Shown here: one piece after another, positions 26,362 to 38,354 of the stretch | Numbering within the stretch: the first letter of the stretch is position 1 | Layout: every line of letters starts with the position of its first letter | NCBI GenBank assembly: GCA_018814765.1 | Contig: JAHIZJ010000028.1 | Location: forward strand, 1 to 38,354 | Origin: Patescibacteria group bacterium | Lineage (GTDB): Bacteria; Patescibacteriota; Patescibacteriia; JAHIZJ01 | Direction: 5' to 3' | DNA: 38,354 nt | Program-made: the position numbers and the translations under genes | Notes under the pieces: model-generated | Seen by the model: the letters and a program-made list of their open reading frames with translations, nothing else | What the model was told of the DNA's origin: nothing | Databases searched by the model: none

Positions 26362-29300
26362 CTACTTTGCTAGTCCAGTGCCTGCAGGAATTAATTTACC
26401 AATGATAACATTTTCTTTGAGACCGCGCAGATTATCAGTTTTTCCAGAGACTGCAGCATCAATCAATACACGAGCGGTTTCTTGGAAAGAAGCGGCCGAA
26501 AGAAAGCTGTCTGTTGAAAGAGAGGCCTTGGTGATACCAAGTAATAGGTTTTCGCCTATAGCTTTTTTCTCACCAGCTTTAAGCTTTTTATTAGCTTCAA
26601 GGAATTCACTGTGAGTTACGATTTCGCCCTCTAACAATACCGTGTCACCTGCATCCTTAATGTATAGGCGAGAGAACATTTGCCTGACAATCACTTCCAC
26701 GTGTTTGTCGTTTAATTTTTGTCCTTGAGAGGCGTATATATGAGCAATCTCTTTTTTGATATATTTTTGGGTCATTTCCTTGCCTTTCAACCGAAACAAT
26801 TGATGTAAGTCAACATTACCTTCGCATAGCTGATCACCTTTGTTTACCAAGTCTTTGTCTTTGACCCAAGGGCTGTACCCCACCGGGATTTGATATTCGT
26901 AAGTTTTTTGATCAGGTTGAGTAATTATTATATTGTTACCCTTAACCTCAGCTGTACCATCTGCTTTGGCTTTTATTTTTTGTGTACCAATGGTCCAAAG
27001 GACGTCGCCACGTTTTACGCTTGCCTTATTTTTTACAATTATATCAATTTTATCAGTACCACTTTTATCGGGCGTAACAATATATGTGTCATGAACAGCC
27101 TCTTCGGATACCAGTTTTATTATTGTTTGTTTACCTTGCTTTGAAAGATATACTTGGCCGTTTGCCTCAGAGACAATAGCTGGCTTTTTAATTGGACGAG
27201 CTTCAAAAAGCTCTTCCACCCTAGGTAATCCTTGTGTAATATCCAGACTACTAGCAACACCACCAGTGTGAAACGTTCTCATGGTCAGCTGTGTGCCGGG
27301 CTCACCGATACTTTGAGCAGCAATAATACCGACAGCTGTGCCCGTATCAACCAATCTATTGTAGCCTAGGTCATAGCCATAGCATTTCTGACAAACCCCT
27401 CTGATGGTTTTGCATGACAAGAGTGATCGGATTAATACTTCTTTAATGTCACACTTAGACATTTTTTCAGCATGTTCCTTGGATATCATTTCTCCCTTTT
27501 TGACTATCACCTTGCCGGTTTTAGGATTTTGTATATCAGCCAATGCGAACCTTCCGAAAACACGTTGGTGTAGCTCTTCCCCTGCATCTTCGCACTCTTT
27601 TTTAGTTATAATCAAGCCTTCGGTGTCACCGCAGTCTTTTTCTGATATAACTATATCCTGAGATACATCTATTAAACGACGAGTCAGATAACCTGCGTTA
27701 GCGGTTCTTAGGGCAGTATCAGATAGACCTTTTCGTGCTCCATGAGTAGAGATAAAATATTCAAGAACCTCAAAGCCCTCTTTGAAGCTACCCTTTACAG
27801 GTAACTCTATAATTTCTCCGGCCGGATTGGTTACTAAACCCTTCATACCCATCATTTGGGTTACCTGAGCCCAGGATCCGCGTGAACCAGACTCAATCAT
27901 CGTGTAGACAGGGCCGGCAGGGTCAAGAGCTGCACGACAGGAAACGGTAATATCTTCTTTAGCTTTTTCCCATGTTTTCAGGATTTTAAGATAGCGCTCT
28001 TCGTCTGTCAGAAGACCAGACTGGAAATGACTCTCAATTTCATCAATTGATTTTTCGGCCTTCGTAATAATATCGTATTTATGTTCTGGTACCGGTAAGT
28101 CATTCATGCCCCAGCTAATGCCCGATATTGTGACATATTTAAAGCTAGTCGCCATAAGGCTGTCCAGAAACTTAACCGTTTCGTCTGAACCATATTCAAA
28201 CAGAACTTGGCTGGTTAGATTACGCAGCTCTTTTTTATCCATAGTTCTGTTAATATAGTCATAGCCATCAGGTAGTACACGGTTGAATATTATACGACCA
28301 ACGCTAGTAGTTATTATCTCATCCTTAATTCTAACCCGTATTGCTTGTTGCAATTTAATTTGCCTGAGGCTATAAGTTAGGAAGGCCTCATCAACTGTGG
28401 AATATATTTTTAAGGCTTTGTCGTTTAATTCTGACTCCTTATTAATAAATGTAAGATAAAAGCAGCCCAAAACAATATCCTGATTAGGCATACAGACCGG
28501 TTCGCCGGTAGCAGGTTTCAATATATTCTTTGTTGACAACATCAGCTCCTTAGCTTCCCACTTGGCTTTTTCAGTTAAAGGCACATGTACTGCCATTTGA
28601 TCTCCATCAAAGTCAGCATTAAAGGCCGGGCAGACGAGTGGATGTACTTGAATTGCTTTACCTTCGATTAGTAATGGCTGAAAGGCCTGAATACCCAAAC
28701 GATGCAAAGTTGGAGCACGATTAAGAAGGACATGTGAATTTTTTGTGATTTCTTCTAATATATCCCAAACTTCAGGTCGGTTTGACTCGATAAATCGGCT
28801 GGCTGATCGGACATTATGAACATATTCACGCTGGATCAATTGACTGATAACGAATGGCTTGAATAATTCCAAGGCCATCTTTTTGGGAATACCGCACTGG
28901 TTAAGTTTCAGTTTTGGACCTACAACAATAACAGAACGACCGGAATAATCAACGCGTTTTCCTAAAAGATTTTGACGGAAACGTCCTTGTTTTCCTTTGA
29001 GAATGTCAGCGATAGATTTTAACATTCTTTTTTGTCCGGTTGAAGCTGTAACTGTTTTACCGTGGCGGGCGCTGTTGTCAATTAATGCATCAACAGCCTC
29101 CTGAAGCATACGCTTCTCATTTCTACATATTACTTCCGGTGCATTGAGGTCGATAAGTCTTTTGAGGCGGTTGTTTCTGTTAATAACGCGACGGTATAAA
29201 TCATTGAGATCGGAAGCGGCAAAACGACCCCCATCTAGCTGGACCATCGGGCGTAAATCTGGTGGAATTACTGGAAGTACATCGAGTACCATCCACTCCG

Positions 29301-30216
29301 GACGAATATTATTCTTATCTAGATTATGAACCAACTTAAGTCTGCGAATAGTTTTACGTCTTTTGTTAAATGAAGCCTTGGCCGCCTCCTGTTCAAGTAA
29401 CTTGGTGAGTTTATTGAAATTTACTTCATTGAGAAGTCGTTGTATTGCTTCGGCGCCTATGCCAGCTTCAAAGACGTGTCCATATTTTAGTGATAGGTCT
29501 TGATATGCACTTTCAGAAATTATCTGTAAAAGTTTAAGTGATCGTAACTCTTTTTTGGCCATATCAACCATTATCTCAAGCTCTTTAATCTTTTCATCTT
29601 TTAGCTTGGCGTTTGTTGTTAGCTCATCTTGCATTGTTTTTTCGGTGGCTGGTGTTTTATTTGCATCGCCTGCGCTTTTTTGTCTTATTTCATTTGCTAG
29701 CTGGTTAAATTTGTTTTCCAACTGTTTTTTCTTTGATTGAGCTTCTTGGTCAATCTGCTTCAGGCTTTCTTGTCGCAGGTCTTCATTGATTTTAGTAATG
29801 ATAAAATTGGCAAAATAGATGACTTTTTCCAGCTCTTGGGTTGAGAGATTGAGCACTAGGCCTATCTTTGATGGGACACCTCGCAAAAACCAGATATGTG
29901 AGACAGGGGCAGCTAAGTTTATATGTCCCATACGCTCACGTCTGACTATGCTACGGGTAACCTCGACGCCACATTTGTCACAAACAATACCTTTGTAGCG
30001 AATACGTTTATATTTTCCACAATAACACTCCCAGTCTTTTGATGGACCGAATATTTCTTCCGCAAAAAGTCCGTCTTTTTCCGGTTTTTGAGTACGATAG
30101 TTAATGGTTTCAGGCTTTGTTACTTCGCCATGTGACCAATTGTGGATTTCGTCAGGCGAAGCCAACTTAAGCTTGATGGCATTAAAATCTAATGTATTTG
30201 ATTCTTCTTGCGACAT
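26362..30216 (-). CDS. rpoC: DNA-directed RNA polymerase subunit beta'
   Basis: [15 protein letters not shown], Zn-binding [44 protein letters not shown]. Confidence 0.98.
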   Translation of the reverse strand: MSQEESNTLDFNAIKLKLASPDEIHNWSHGEVTKPETINYRTQKPEKDGLFAEEIFGPSKDWECYCGKYKRIRYKGIVCDKCGVEVTRSIVRRERMGHINLAAPVSHIWFLRGVPSKIGLVLNLSTQELEKVIYFANFIITKINEDLRQESLKQIDQEAQSKKKQLENKFNQLANEIRQKSAGDANKTPATEKTMQDELTTNAKLKDEKIKELEIMVDMAKKELRSLKLLQIISESAYQDLSLKYGHVFEAGIGAEAIQRLLNEVNFNKLTKLLEQEAAKASFNKRRKTIRRLKLVHNLDKNNIRPEWMVLDVLPVIPPDLRPMVQLDGGRFAASDLNDLYRRVINRNNRLKRLIDLNAPEVICRNEKRMLQEAVDALIDNSARHGKTVTASTGQKRMLKSIADILKGKQGRFRQNLLGKRVDYSGRSVIVVGPKLKLNQCGIPKKMALELFKPFVISQLIQREYVHNVRSASRFIESNRPEVWDILEEITKNSHVLLNRAPTLHRLGIQAFQPLLIEGKAIQVHPLVCPAFNADFDGDQMAVHVPLTEKAKWEAKELMLSTKNILKPATGEPVCMPNQDIVLGCFYLTFINKESELNDKALKIYSTVDEAFLTYSLRQIKLQQAIRVRIKDEIITTSVGRIIFNRVLPDGYDYINRTMDKKELRNLTSQVLFEYGSDETVKFLDSLMATSFKYVTISGISWGMNDLPVPEHKYDIITKAEKSIDEIESHFQSGLLTDEERYLKILKTWEKAKEDITVSCRAALDPAGPVYTMIESGSRGSWAQVTQMMGMKGLVTNPAGEIIELPVKGSFKEGFEVLEYFISTHGARKGLSDTALRTANAGYLTRRLIDVSQDIVISEKDCGDTEGLIITKKECEDAGEELHQRVFGRFALADIQNPKTGKVIVKKGEMISKEHAEKMSKCDIKEVLIRSLLSCKTIRGVCQKCYGYDLGYNRLVDTGTAVGIIAAQSIGEPGTQLTMRTFHTGGVASSLDITQGLPRVEELFEARPIKKPAIVSEANGQVYLSKQGKQTIIKLVSEEAVHDTYIVTPDKSGTDKIDIIVKNKASVKRGDVLWTIGTQKIKAKADGTAEVKGNNIIITQPDQKTYEYQIPVGYSPWVKDKDLVNKGDQLCEGNVDLHQLFRLKGKEMTQKYIKKEIAHIYASQGQKLNDKHVEVIVRQMFSRLYIKDAGDTVLLEGEIVTHSEFLEANKKLKAGEKKAIGENLLLGITKASLSTDSFLSAASFQETARVLIDAAVSGKTDNLRGLKENVIIGKLIPAGTGLAK

Positions 30217-30224
30217 ACGGTTTA

Positions 30225-33200
30225 TTATTTACCTTTTTCTTTCTTCTTTGGGCTTATTTCTGGTTTAGCGGAAGATTTTTGTTTGTCTTTGGTTTCAGGT
30301 TTGTCGCTTTTTTCCTTAGCTTCACCGGCTGGGACTGCTTCCTTCTTTACGATTTCACTCTGATCATCGACTAAGTCAACATCCAGACAAAGCCCTTTAA
30401 GTTCTCGGATCAGAACGTTGAAAGATTCCGGAACGTTTATCTTCTTTATTGCCTCTCCTTTAATAATTGCTTCATATGCTTTTGATCTACCTGGTACATC
30501 ATCCGACTTGATAGTCAGCATCTCTTGAAGAGTGTGAGCCGCTCCGTATGCCTCCAATGCCCAAACTTCCATTTCACCGAAGCGCTGACCACCAAACTGA
30601 GCTTTGCCACCGAGTGGTTGTTGAGTAACCAAAGAGTATGGGCCAATTGAGCGTTGATGAATTTTGTCTTCAACTAAATGATTGAGTTTCATTATATAAA
30701 TTTGTCCTACTGTAACTTTCTGATCAAATGGTTCTCCGGTTCGTCCATCATATAAAGTGACCTTGCCATCTTCCGGTAGATCAGCTTTTTTTAATTCTTG
30801 GCGTATTATTTCATCGCTAATACCATTTAGTACGGGTGTGGCCACATTATATCCAAGTTTTTTGGCGGCAAAACCAATGTGGGTCTCTAATATTTGTCCC
30901 AGGTTCATTCGTGAAACAACTCCTAGGGGATTGAGGACAATATCGACCGGGGTACCGTCTTCTAAGAAGGGTAGGTCTTGAGTAGAAACAATTCGTGAGA
31001 TAACACCCTTATTACCATGTCGACCGGCTAGCTTATCACCAACTTGTACTTTTCTTAGCTGAGCAACAGCTATTTGGATACTTTTTATAACACCAGCTGG
31101 CAGTTTGTCGCCGTTTTCTTTGGAAAAGATTTTTATATCAACAACCTTGCCATGTTCACCATGCTCAAGGTAGAGAGAGCTGTCTTTCACGTCTTTAGCT
31201 TTTTCTCCAAAGATTGCTCGGAGCAGTTTTTCTTCTGCAGATAATTCAGTTTCGCCCTTCGGTGTAATTTTTCCAACAAGAATATCTCCCGAAGCAACCT
31301 CAGCTCCTATTCTGACAATACCTTCTTCATCTAGGTCTTTAAGTTTGTCTTCACTAACGTTTGGAATGTCGCGAGTGATTAATTCCGGACCTAATTTTGT
31401 ATCTCGTATATCAACTGTATAATCTTCTATATGGATTGAAGTAAAATTATCTTTTTGTACTAGGCGCTCAGAAAGAAGTATGGCGTCTTCATAATTACCG
31501 CCCTCCCAGGAGACGAAGGCGACTAGTATATTTTGACCTAATGCCAGTTCACCATTTTGAGTTGAAGCGCCGTCAGCCAAAACCTGGCCTTTTTTGACAC
31601 GTTCACCGATGTTAATAATAGTACGTTGGTTCATGCAGGTGGCGGCATTAGAACGGACGAAGTTTCCCAGTGGGTAAGTGTGAATATTATTATTGTCGTC
31701 TGTGATTTGAATCTCTGAGGCCTGAACTTTTGTAGCAACACCATCAGCTTCACTCAGGATAACGTGGCCTGAGTCTTGGGCCGCTCTGGCCTCTACACCA
31801 GTGCCTACTATAGGTGCTTCTGGTCGAACACATGACACTGCCTGACGTTGCATGTTGGTTCCCATTAAGGCTCGGGAAGCATCATCATGCTCCAAGAAGG
31901 GGATCAGGGATGTAGCTACACTTACTATCTGTTTAGGTGAAATAGCCATCAACTCTATACTTTCAACGGGCATAATAGCTGGTTCACCATTACGACGAAC
32001 TTCGGCCCGATCAAAAGCAAAATAGTTTAGGTTATCCAAGGGTGTTGTTGCCGCAGTAGTAACATAATGCTCTTCTTCGAAAGCATCCATATAGACTATC
32101 TCATCTGTAACCCTAGGTTGGAGGGGGATGGTCTCTATGTCTAGCTTAGCTAATTCTTTGGCCTGATCTTTAGTTATCAGTTCGTTCTTCTTTACAATAA
32201 CTTTTCCGGAACTATCGGATATGTCCTTTCGACAACGGAGACCCTCTGTGACTGATGGATCATTCTTTGCTTCGTGGACAACTTTCAGATAGGGCGTTTC
32301 AATAAAGCCAAAATCATTTACTCTTGCATAAGTAGTCAAATGCCCAACCAGACCAATATTAGGTCCTTCAGGTGTAGCGATAGGGCAAATCCGTCCATAA
32401 TGGGTACGATGAACATCACGCACGTCAAATCCGGCTCGTTCACGAGATAGACCGCCGGGGCCCATAGCAGAAAGACGTCGTTTGTGCTCCAGTTCGGCCA
32501 GAGGGTTTGTCTGATCCATGAACTGAGAAAGTTGCGATGACATGAAAAACTCTTTGACAGCGCCCATAACAGGTCGGGCATTGATAAGCTGGCTGGGTGT
32601 CAGAGAGCCAATATCCATTGTACTCATGCGATCGCGTATGATCCTTTCCATGCGGGATAGGCCGACCCTGAACTTATTCTGTACCAGCTCACCAATAGCT
32701 CTGACACGGCGGTTACCCAAATGATCTATATCGTCCGCATCTTTTTGGGAGTTATTCAGTATAATTATTTCACGGATAATAGAGATTAGGTCCTCTCGGC
32801 GCAGGACTCGAGTTTCTTTGTTATTGGGGATTTCAAAGCCGAAGCGTTGATTCAGCTTATAACGTCCGACTCGGCCAAAGTCATAACGGTCGAAAGCGAA
32901 GAACATTTTATAAATTAAATCACGCGCATTGTCAACTGTTGCCAGATCACCCGGACGGATACGCTTATAAACTTCTTTCAGGCCCTCAGCCTCAGATCGG
33001 GCGGTATCTTTTTCTATTGTTTGATCAATATATCTGACGTCTGGATTAGTATCAACGTCTTTGAATAATTCACGAATTTCTTCATCGCCACCATAACCAA
33101 AAGCTCGTAAGAGGCTGGTAATAGCGACCTTTCTCTTACGATCTATTTTAACGACGATGTTGTTATGACTATCAGTTTCAAGCTCAAGCCAGGCACCACG

Positions 33201-33686
33201 GTTTGGAATAATCTTGGCTCCGTAGTAGCGACGACCCTTGATTACCTCCGAAGTAAAAAAAACACCAGCTGAACGAATTAGCTGGGAAACTACAACTCTC
33301 TCAATTCCATTGACAATAAAAGTACCTCGGTTAGTCATGAGTGGGAAATCTCCCAAAAAGACTTCCTGCTCTTTTATTTCACCTGTTTTTTTATTAACCA
33401 GCTGGCAATTTACGCGTAAAGCTGATTCAAATGTGAGATTTTTTGATTTTGCAGTAACTTCATCAAAACGCGGTTCATCCAGATAGTAATCTTTGAAAAA
33501 TAATTCAAGATTACGGCCCATATGTTCTTGGACCGGCGATACTTCATCAAAAAGCTCATTGAGACCCTCTTTAAAAAACCAATCGTATGATTTTCTTTGG
33601 ATTTCAATTAAGTTTGGTAAAGGTATGACCTCACGGAGCGGATTAAAATACTTCCGTTCGATCTTAGTAATATCGGATTGAGACAT
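30225..33686 (-). CDS. rpoB: DNA-directed RNA polymerase subunit beta
   Basis: [83 protein letters not shown]. Confidence 0.98.
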   Translation of the reverse strand: MSQSDITKIERKYFNPLREVIPLPNLIEIQRKSYDWFFKEGLNELFDEVSPVQEHMGRNLELFFKDYYLDEPRFDEVTAKSKNLTFESALRVNCQLVNKKTGEIKEQEVFLGDFPLMTNRGTFIVNGIERVVVSQLIRSAGVFFTSEVIKGRRYYGAKIIPNRGAWLELETDSHNNIVVKIDRKRKVAITSLLRAFGYGGDEEIRELFKDVDTNPDVRYIDQTIEKDTARSEAEGLKEVYKRIRPGDLATVDNARDLIYKMFFAFDRYDFGRVGRYKLNQRFGFEIPNNKETRVLRREDLISIIREIIILNNSQKDADDIDHLGNRRVRAIGELVQNKFRVGLSRMERIIRDRMSTMDIGSLTPSQLINARPVMGAVKEFFMSSQLSQFMDQTNPLAELEHKRRLSAMGPGGLSRERAGFDVRDVHRTHYGRICPIATPEGPNIGLVGHLTTYARVNDFGFIETPYLKVVHEAKNDPSVTEGLRCRKDISDSSGKVIVKKNELITKDQAKELAKLDIETIPLQPRVTDEIVYMDAFEEEHYVTTAATTPLDNLNYFAFDRAEVRRNGEPAIMPVESIELMAISPKQIVSVATSLIPFLEHDDASRALMGTNMQRQAVSCVRPEAPIVGTGVEARAAQDSGHVILSEADGVATKVQASEIQITDDNNNIHTYPLGNFVRSNAATCMNQRTIINIGERVKKGQVLADGASTQNGELALGQNILVAFVSWEGGNYEDAILLSERLVQKDNFTSIHIEDYTVDIRDTKLGPELITRDIPNVSEDKLKDLDEEGIVRIGAEVASGDILVGKITPKGETELSAEEKLLRAIFGEKAKDVKDSSLYLEHGEHGKVVDIKIFSKENGDKLPAGVIKSIQIAVAQLRKVQVGDKLAGRHGNKGVISRIVSTQDLPFLEDGTPVDIVLNPLGVVSRMNLGQILETHIGFAAKKLGYNVATPVLNGISDEIIRQELKKADLPEDGKVTLYDGRTGEPFDQKVTVGQIYIMKLNHLVEDKIHQRSIGPYSLVTQQPLGGKAQFGGQRFGEMEVWALEAYGAAHTLQEMLTIKSDDVPGRSKAYEAIIKGEAIKKINVPESFNVLIRELKGLCLDVDLVDDQSEIVKKEAVPAGEAKEKSDKPETKDKQKSSAKPEISPKKKEKGK

Positions 33687-33799
33687 AAAAAATATTCCTG
33701 CCCCTTGTTATTATTAGGGGCTATGGAGTCTGAACTTTATACAAAGCCCTTAAATTGCTCAAAATTATACCCCAAAAAGGGGTGGATATACATAGATTG

Positions 33800-33827
33800 A
33801 TAATACCACTAATTAATATCTTGTCAA
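33800..33827 (-). promoter_or_regulatory. rpoBC promoter
   Basis: Minus strand TTGACA, 16-nt spacer ending TGG, TATTAT (extended -10). Confidence 0.7.
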
Positions 33828-33905
33828 GAAATAACACAAAAAGGCCTAATATCTTATATAAAGGCTAACTTTAGCTAAAAAGATTAAATATGTATATAAA
33901 ATGAG

Positions 33906-35325
33906 TTACAAGTTATGAACACCAGTCAAACAGTTTATCCACAAAATGTATGATTGTGCTGTTATTTTACGTTTTTTTTTGACTTTATTTAATAATTCTC
34001 TTAGTTTACTGCTTACATCGACACGATATCGCTGTCGACTATCGATGTCTAAGAGTTTTCTAGGCATTGATTTCAGCTGTTTATTGAAATATATTTGTAT
34101 TTTTTTAAGAGACGGAAGCTTTTTCATGAGCTTACCTTTGTGAATAATCATATTAAGCTGTGGTACCCCATGTTTTTCGCTTTCTAAACCGACTGTATCA
34201 CTAACAAATTTGCCATTTTTGTATTTTCGAAAAACTTGCTTTCTGCCGGGAAAACTTTCTTTACCGGGAGTTAATTTGGCAGTGTAGTGAATTTTTTTAC
34301 CGTCTCGAATTTCTGCAATCTTGTATATAACCTCAAGACTGGGAGAATCAGACACTGTCGTATATTCTGTAGCAACAACAAATACATCTATGGGGGCCTT
34401 TTTATTAACCAGCTTCTTTAGTTTATATTCATCTAAGTTTGTAGCCGCTATGATTTTTACTTTTTGAAGTCCGCTAAGATCTAATTTATTTCTAGTCATT
34501 CGTGACAATATATTCAAATCACCAGAATCTATAGTAACAAATTGTAAATTACCACCTCTTTTTTTTATTCCCTTTCCAACAATAATTGCATTTTCAATAC
34601 CTTTCTTAATGTTATAAGTATCTATCATAAATGCAGCGTTGTTGGGAAAATGCTGTACCATCTTTTTAAATGCTGATAGTTCGTCTGAAAATGATTTCAC
34701 AAAGAAGTGTTGACCGCTTACAAGATAGTTTCTGTTAATAGGTAGATGATGCTTTTCTACAAAAACCGGCCAAGCATTTACTGACAATCCACAAATATGA
34801 CCACAACGCAGACCTTTTATTCCTGATTCAAAAGAATGAGCACGTTGCATACCCAAAGTTACATTTTTTGTAATGCTACTTATTCGAGACGCTTTGGACA
34901 TAAATAAAACATTAGATACCGTAATGCCAAAGATCACAGTTTCAATAAGCGAGGCTTCGATAAGGGGTGCGGTTATACGTACTATTGGTTCTTCTGGAAA
35001 GAAAATGTTTCCCTCGGACATTGCATGCACATCACCCGAAAATCTGAATGTCTTCAAGTACTTCGCAAAATTATTAGTTATTAATCCACCCTTCTGCAGT
35101 AGTTGTATTTGAGCAGGTGAATATTTTAGATTTGTAATATAATTTACCAGCTCCTCTAGACCACCATAAACTAGATAGTTCCTGTTTTTTCGGCATTCCT
35201 CTAATAACCACATCAAAAGTGGCAATTTGTTTATCCATCTTTTCTTCTAACCAGATAGAAGCTTGGGCATAAGTAGAGGACAGTTGCGTAAGAGGTAGAT
35301 TAGAAAAATCAAAAAGGTTGTTCAT
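33906..35325 (-). CDS. pncB: nicotinate phosphoribosyltransferase interrupted by a +1 frameshift
   Basis: N-terminus MNNLFDFSNLPLTQLSSTYAQASIWLEEKMDKQIATFDVVIRGMPK in one frame; NRNYLVYGGLEELVNYITN...FSGDVHAMSEGNIFFPEEPIVRITAPLIEASLIET... in the next; the frames join at AAAAAA (35185-35190). Confidence 0.82.
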
Positions 35326-35472
35326 TAAATTATCGTAATTATATATTCATATAATTGTTCTATTTAATTAAATTTACCATATATTTACTATTAGCCACAA
35401 TGTCCAGAGTATGTATTAATATAAACATTCCTTCATTAACAGGACAGAGCAGGTATTTGTAATCCAACACAA

Positions 35473-35512
35473 AAAAACGGAGTCTATGATAACCCCGTTC
35501 TTTTATTTTGTT
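35473..35512 (-). terminator. intrinsic terminator downstream of the fibre protein gene
   Basis: Minus strand AACGGGGT-tatcatag-ACTCCGTTTTTTTT. Confidence 0.7.
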
Positions 35513-35520
35513 TTCAATAT

Positions 35521-38354
35521 TTACAACAATTGGCAGAAAATGTCGAAATCATTGTTAGCTCCACCCACCATATTTAATCCAACCATGTAGCTTCCATCTG
35601 GACACTCACAACTTCCACCATTTGCTGTACCGCAGGTAGCACTCACAGTGGCAGAGCCACCAGCGCCGGGACTACCGCCCCACTTATTGTTATTAACGCC
35701 AAAGTCACCTTCTGAATATACACCATAGTTGGTATCATCTCCGCCGGGATCAGAATTGACTCCATATACGCCGGCACTTTTTTTTGCACTTGCAGGTGAA
35801 CCATCAGCAGAGGCGTTGCCCATAATACCAGCACGAATTCCGGTGCTACTGTATGAGGCATTACTCTCTCCATAAACACCAACCGATCTTCCGCCTGAGC
35901 CGGTGGCGTTTCGGCCAAAACCGGCCACACCATAACTTCCGCGACCAGCAGAGCCGGCTGATCCACCGACACCGATAATACCTACTCCCGTATTTGTTGA
36001 AGCTGTTTCGTTAATAGCTCTGAGTGTACTTTTACTATCCCAAACTGGCTGTAATGCACTAATAGCGCCTTTGCCGCTGAAACTTCCGGCATATCCACTA
36101 GTGCTGTTTTGTTGGGCATAGAGAGCGGAGTTTCCTGAGTCAGCGTAGGTAGCAATGGCATCACCGGCACTACCGGCTCCTGCCAAACCATGATTTACAA
36201 CGAACTTACCGGCTGGACTTAACTGACCGATTCCGACATTCCCGCTACTTTTAATTCTCATTTTAGTATCCCATGTCCAAGGATCTTCTGTTACATCTTC
36301 CTGAGTTTGAAAAGATAAATCAGCAGTCAATGATATCATGCTAGCTTTACCGCCGTATCCGCCAACATTAATATAGGTCCATCCACCGGAACCATTATGG
36401 GTGGCATTAGAGGCCATGTAAGAATTACTCGCATTGTCTGTCCCAAGACGAAAATATGATGAGGTTGCACTTCGACCAATAGCCAGCTGATCAGTAGTGC
36501 CCGAGCCAACTACATGAAGCTTAGCTCTGACATCAGTTGTGCCAACACCAACTTGCCAAGCGGTGTTGTCCGGGTAGAGGTTACTTACGTTTAGAGTCCA
36601 TGGGCTGTCCTCACCAACACTGTCAACGTCATCTGCGCAGGTAAGATTACCACTGGCATCGCCTGTCACTTTGCCACCGTTAGCATTCCCGGTACAATTC
36701 AGTCCGGTGATACGGGCACCACCGACTACATGTAATGCTTGGCTTGGATTCGTGGTTCCTAGACCAATCCTGTTAGCGCTATTGTCAACGAAAAGTGTTC
36801 CACTGTCGACGTTTACATCGCCCGTACCGTTGTCCATTATATTTATATTGCCCGAACCATTGGCTCTGATAGTTAATGAATCATTTGCGTCATAAGTATC
36901 AATCACGGCATTATTGGCTCCACTTTGGTACCCCAATCTTAGTGAAGATGTATATGTTAAATCTTCATAAACTAGAAAATCATAATCGCCGCTGTTTAAC
37001 GCATCTATGCCGAAGCCCGAACCGTTGGCAGCTCCCCACTTATTAACTGATGTATTTCTGGTGTAGTAGTAGCGTCCGTCACCATCAATAACCTCATTGT
37101 TATCCACCTTATAACCATCGGAGCTGTCGACGGCGCCGGTAACCTCTAGTCTATCGTTTGCAGGTGCACCACCTATACCAATATAAGTATTGTTATAATA
37201 AATATTTGAGTTGCCAATAACATCATTTGCTGTGAACATTGCGATACGATTGACTGAGCCTGAGCCGGTGATTCCACTACTACCTCCACCAATATCATCT
37301 GCGCAGGAAAGAAGACCACTGGCATCGCCTGTCACTTTGCCACCGTTAGCATTCCCGGTACAATTCAGTCCGGTGACACGCGCATCACCGACTACGTGGA
37401 GTGTCTGACTCGGGGAGGTAGTTCCGATCCCTACTTTACCGGCGCTGTCAATTGTTAGCCTATAACTACCGCTAGTTCCAAGGTATAAACTGCCCGATTC
37501 GCGATTCAAGACATAAGCGGTCGAACCGTCTTGTGATACTTCAAAGCCATCGGTAACGGCTGAGCCTGATCCGGCGTCTTGTAGTAATATTTTTCCTGCG
37601 GTCGTGTTGTATAAATTTAGCGGAGTTTTTGGATCAGCAGTGCCGATACCGATAAGTCCATCCTGGTTTATGACCATTCGTTCACTGACTGTCCCGCTAT
37701 TGGGAGCAGTGCCAAAAGTCAGCTTTGTCGGGTAGTCATCATCACTCCAGGTTTCGGTGGCGATAGCTTTAATCTCAGCGCCAGTTCCATTAGCCCCTCC
37801 GGGATTACCGGTGAAATAGAGAGCACCCAGGTCATTAGTATTGACGATCGTCGGATCGTAACGTTTTAGAGCCATATAGCCTCCACCCGGATGACCCACA
37901 TCTAAATTATTGACGGGACTGGCTATGCCGATGCCGACTTTGCCATCCGAACCGATAACCATTCTCTGCTGGACGGTACCTCCGTCAGGAGCAGTGCCAA
38001 AAGTCAGCTTTGTCGGGTAGTCATTACCGCTCCAATCTGCGGTGGTGTTAGCTTTTATTTCGGCCCCTATGGCTCCAGCAGCTCCAGCGTCGCCGGTGAA
38101 ATAGAGAGCACCGAGGTCCTCACCATTACTAATAATACCATCATCACGTCTCAAAGCCATGTAACCACCGAAATTCCAGCCTATATCAAGGTGATTTTTT
38201 GGGTCGTCTACGCCGATTCCAAAATTATTGTTAAGAGGGTCTTGATATATTAGTGAACTGCCAATCGCATCAGAGGCGGTAAACTTTGCCAGGTAGTTAA
38301 CATCACCGCTTCCTCCTATGCCTCCACCAGCACCACCTTGGTCGACACCACAGA
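35521..38354 (-). CDS. large modular surface/tail-fibre-like repeat protein, 5' end beyond window
   Basis: ORF stays open upstream of 38160 to the window edge (...CGVDQGGAGGGIGGSGDVNYLAKFTASDAIGSSLIYQDPLNNNFGIGVDDPKNHLDIGWNFGGY|MALRRDDG); repeated GIGTTxPSQxLHVVG and ALYFTG...AEIKA...DYPTKLTFGTAP modules; Gly/Ser-rich C-terminus with Cys. Confidence 0.85.
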   Translation of the reverse strand, partial: CGVDQGGAGGGIGGSGDVNYLAKFTASDAIGSSLIYQDPLNNNFGIGVDDPKNHLDIGWNFGGYMALRRDDGIISNGEDLGALYFTGDAGAAGAIGAEIKANTTADWSGNDYPTKLTFGTAPDGGTVQQRMVIGSDGKVGIGIASPVNNLDVGHPGGGYMALKRYDPTIVNTNDLGALYFTGNPGGANGTGAEIKAIATETWSDDDYPTKLTFGTAPNSGTVSERMVINQDGLIGIGTADPKTPLNLYNTTAGKILLQDAGSGSAVTDGFEVSQDGSTAYVLNRESGSLYLGTSGSYRLTIDSAGKVGIGTTSPSQTLHVVGDARVTGLNCTGNANGGKVTGDASGLLSCADDIGGGSSGITGSGSVNRIAMFTANDVIGNSNIYYNNTYIGIGGAPANDRLEVTGAVDSSDGYKVDNNEVIDGDGRYYYTRNTSVNKWGAANGSGFGIDALNSGDYDFLVYEDLTYTSSLRLGYQSGANNAVIDTYDANDSLTIRANGSGNINIMDNGTGDVNVDSGTLFVDNSANRIGLGTTNPSQALHVVGGARITGLNCTGNANGGKVTGDASGNLTCADDVDSVGEDSPWTLNVSNLYPDNTAWQVGVGTTDVRAKLHVVGSGTTDQLAIGRSATSSYFRLGTDNASNSYMASNATHNGSGGWTYINVGGYGGKASMISLTADLSFQTQEDVTEDPWTWDTKMRIKSSGNVGIGQLSPAGKFVVNHGLAGAGSAGDAIATYADSGNSALYAQQNSTSGYAGSFSGKGAISALQPVWDSKSTLRAINETASTNTGVGIIGVGGSAGSAGRGSYGVAGFGRNATGSGGRSVGVYGESNASYSSTGIRAGIMGNASADGSPASAKKSAGVYGVNSDPGGDDTNYGVYSEGDFGVNNNKWGGSPGAGGSATVSATCGTANGGSCECPDGSYMVGLNMVGGANNDFDIFCQLL
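36631..36729. repeat. 99-bp near-identical direct repeat within the fibre gene, copy A
   Basis: atctgcgcaggtaag...gccaccgttagcattcccggtacaattcagtccggtga...accgactac; pairs with copy at 37297. Confidence 0.85.
37297..37395. repeat. 99-bp near-identical direct repeat within the fibre gene, copy B
   Basis: Same sequence as 36631-36729 with a few substitutions; offset 666 bp (222 codons, in frame). Confidence 0.85.
37703..37739. repeat. 37-bp identical direct repeat, copy 1
   Basis: ggagcagtgccaaaagtcagctttgtcgggtagtcat; identical to 37988-38024; offset 285 bp (95 codons). Confidence 0.85.
37988..38024. repeat. 37-bp identical direct repeat, copy 2
   Basis: Identical to 37703-37739. Confidence 0.85.

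Noticed and set aside
32336-32581. Various short antisense or alternate-frame ORFs within rpoB/rpoC
   Set aside because: Embedded in highly conserved RNA polymerase genes; no independent support.
1-38354. CRISPR arrays, tRNA and rRNA genes
   Set aside because: No regularly spaced direct repeats with unique spacers, no tRNA T-loop/acceptor pattern and no rRNA signature seen by eye; a tool scan would be more decisive.

Overview
The window looks like a chromosomal segment of an AT-rich, small-genome bacterium. I infer a CPR/Patescibacteria-like lineage from the small two-TM T4SS-pilin-like paralogs, the Asn-rich/Ca-repeat surface protein and the overall gene content; no taxonomic search was run. 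Most of it is core housekeeping: GH57, glgA, ruvC, yebC, SIS-family PGI/PMI, galU, a peroxiredoxin, a dus family gene, glyA-folD, ychF, a TrmG10/Trm11-like methyltransferase, rpsF-ssb-rpsR-efp, recA, a RodZ-like HTH protein, ftsK, and rpoB-rpoC. Less ordinary features: (i) an autonomous ~310-nt transcription unit at about 18906-19250 with a consensus promoter, nested long-range complementary helices and a strong terminator, which is either a structured ncRNA or a 56-aa sORF; (ii) a nicotinate phosphoribosyltransferase split by one extra A in an A6 run; (iii) a decayed island at about 13700-14920 with an IS1595/ISXO2-like transposase remnant, a frameshifted receiver-domain gene and many palindromes, including a ~30-bp palindromic repeat flanking the insert; (iv) four tandem T4SS-pilin-like genes translationally coupled to an orphan solute-binding protein and galU; (v) a PAP2 + GT-C membrane pair; (vi) a large modular surface fibre protein with near-identical in-frame DNA repeats, truncated at the window edge. 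No CRISPR array, rRNA or tRNA was recognised.
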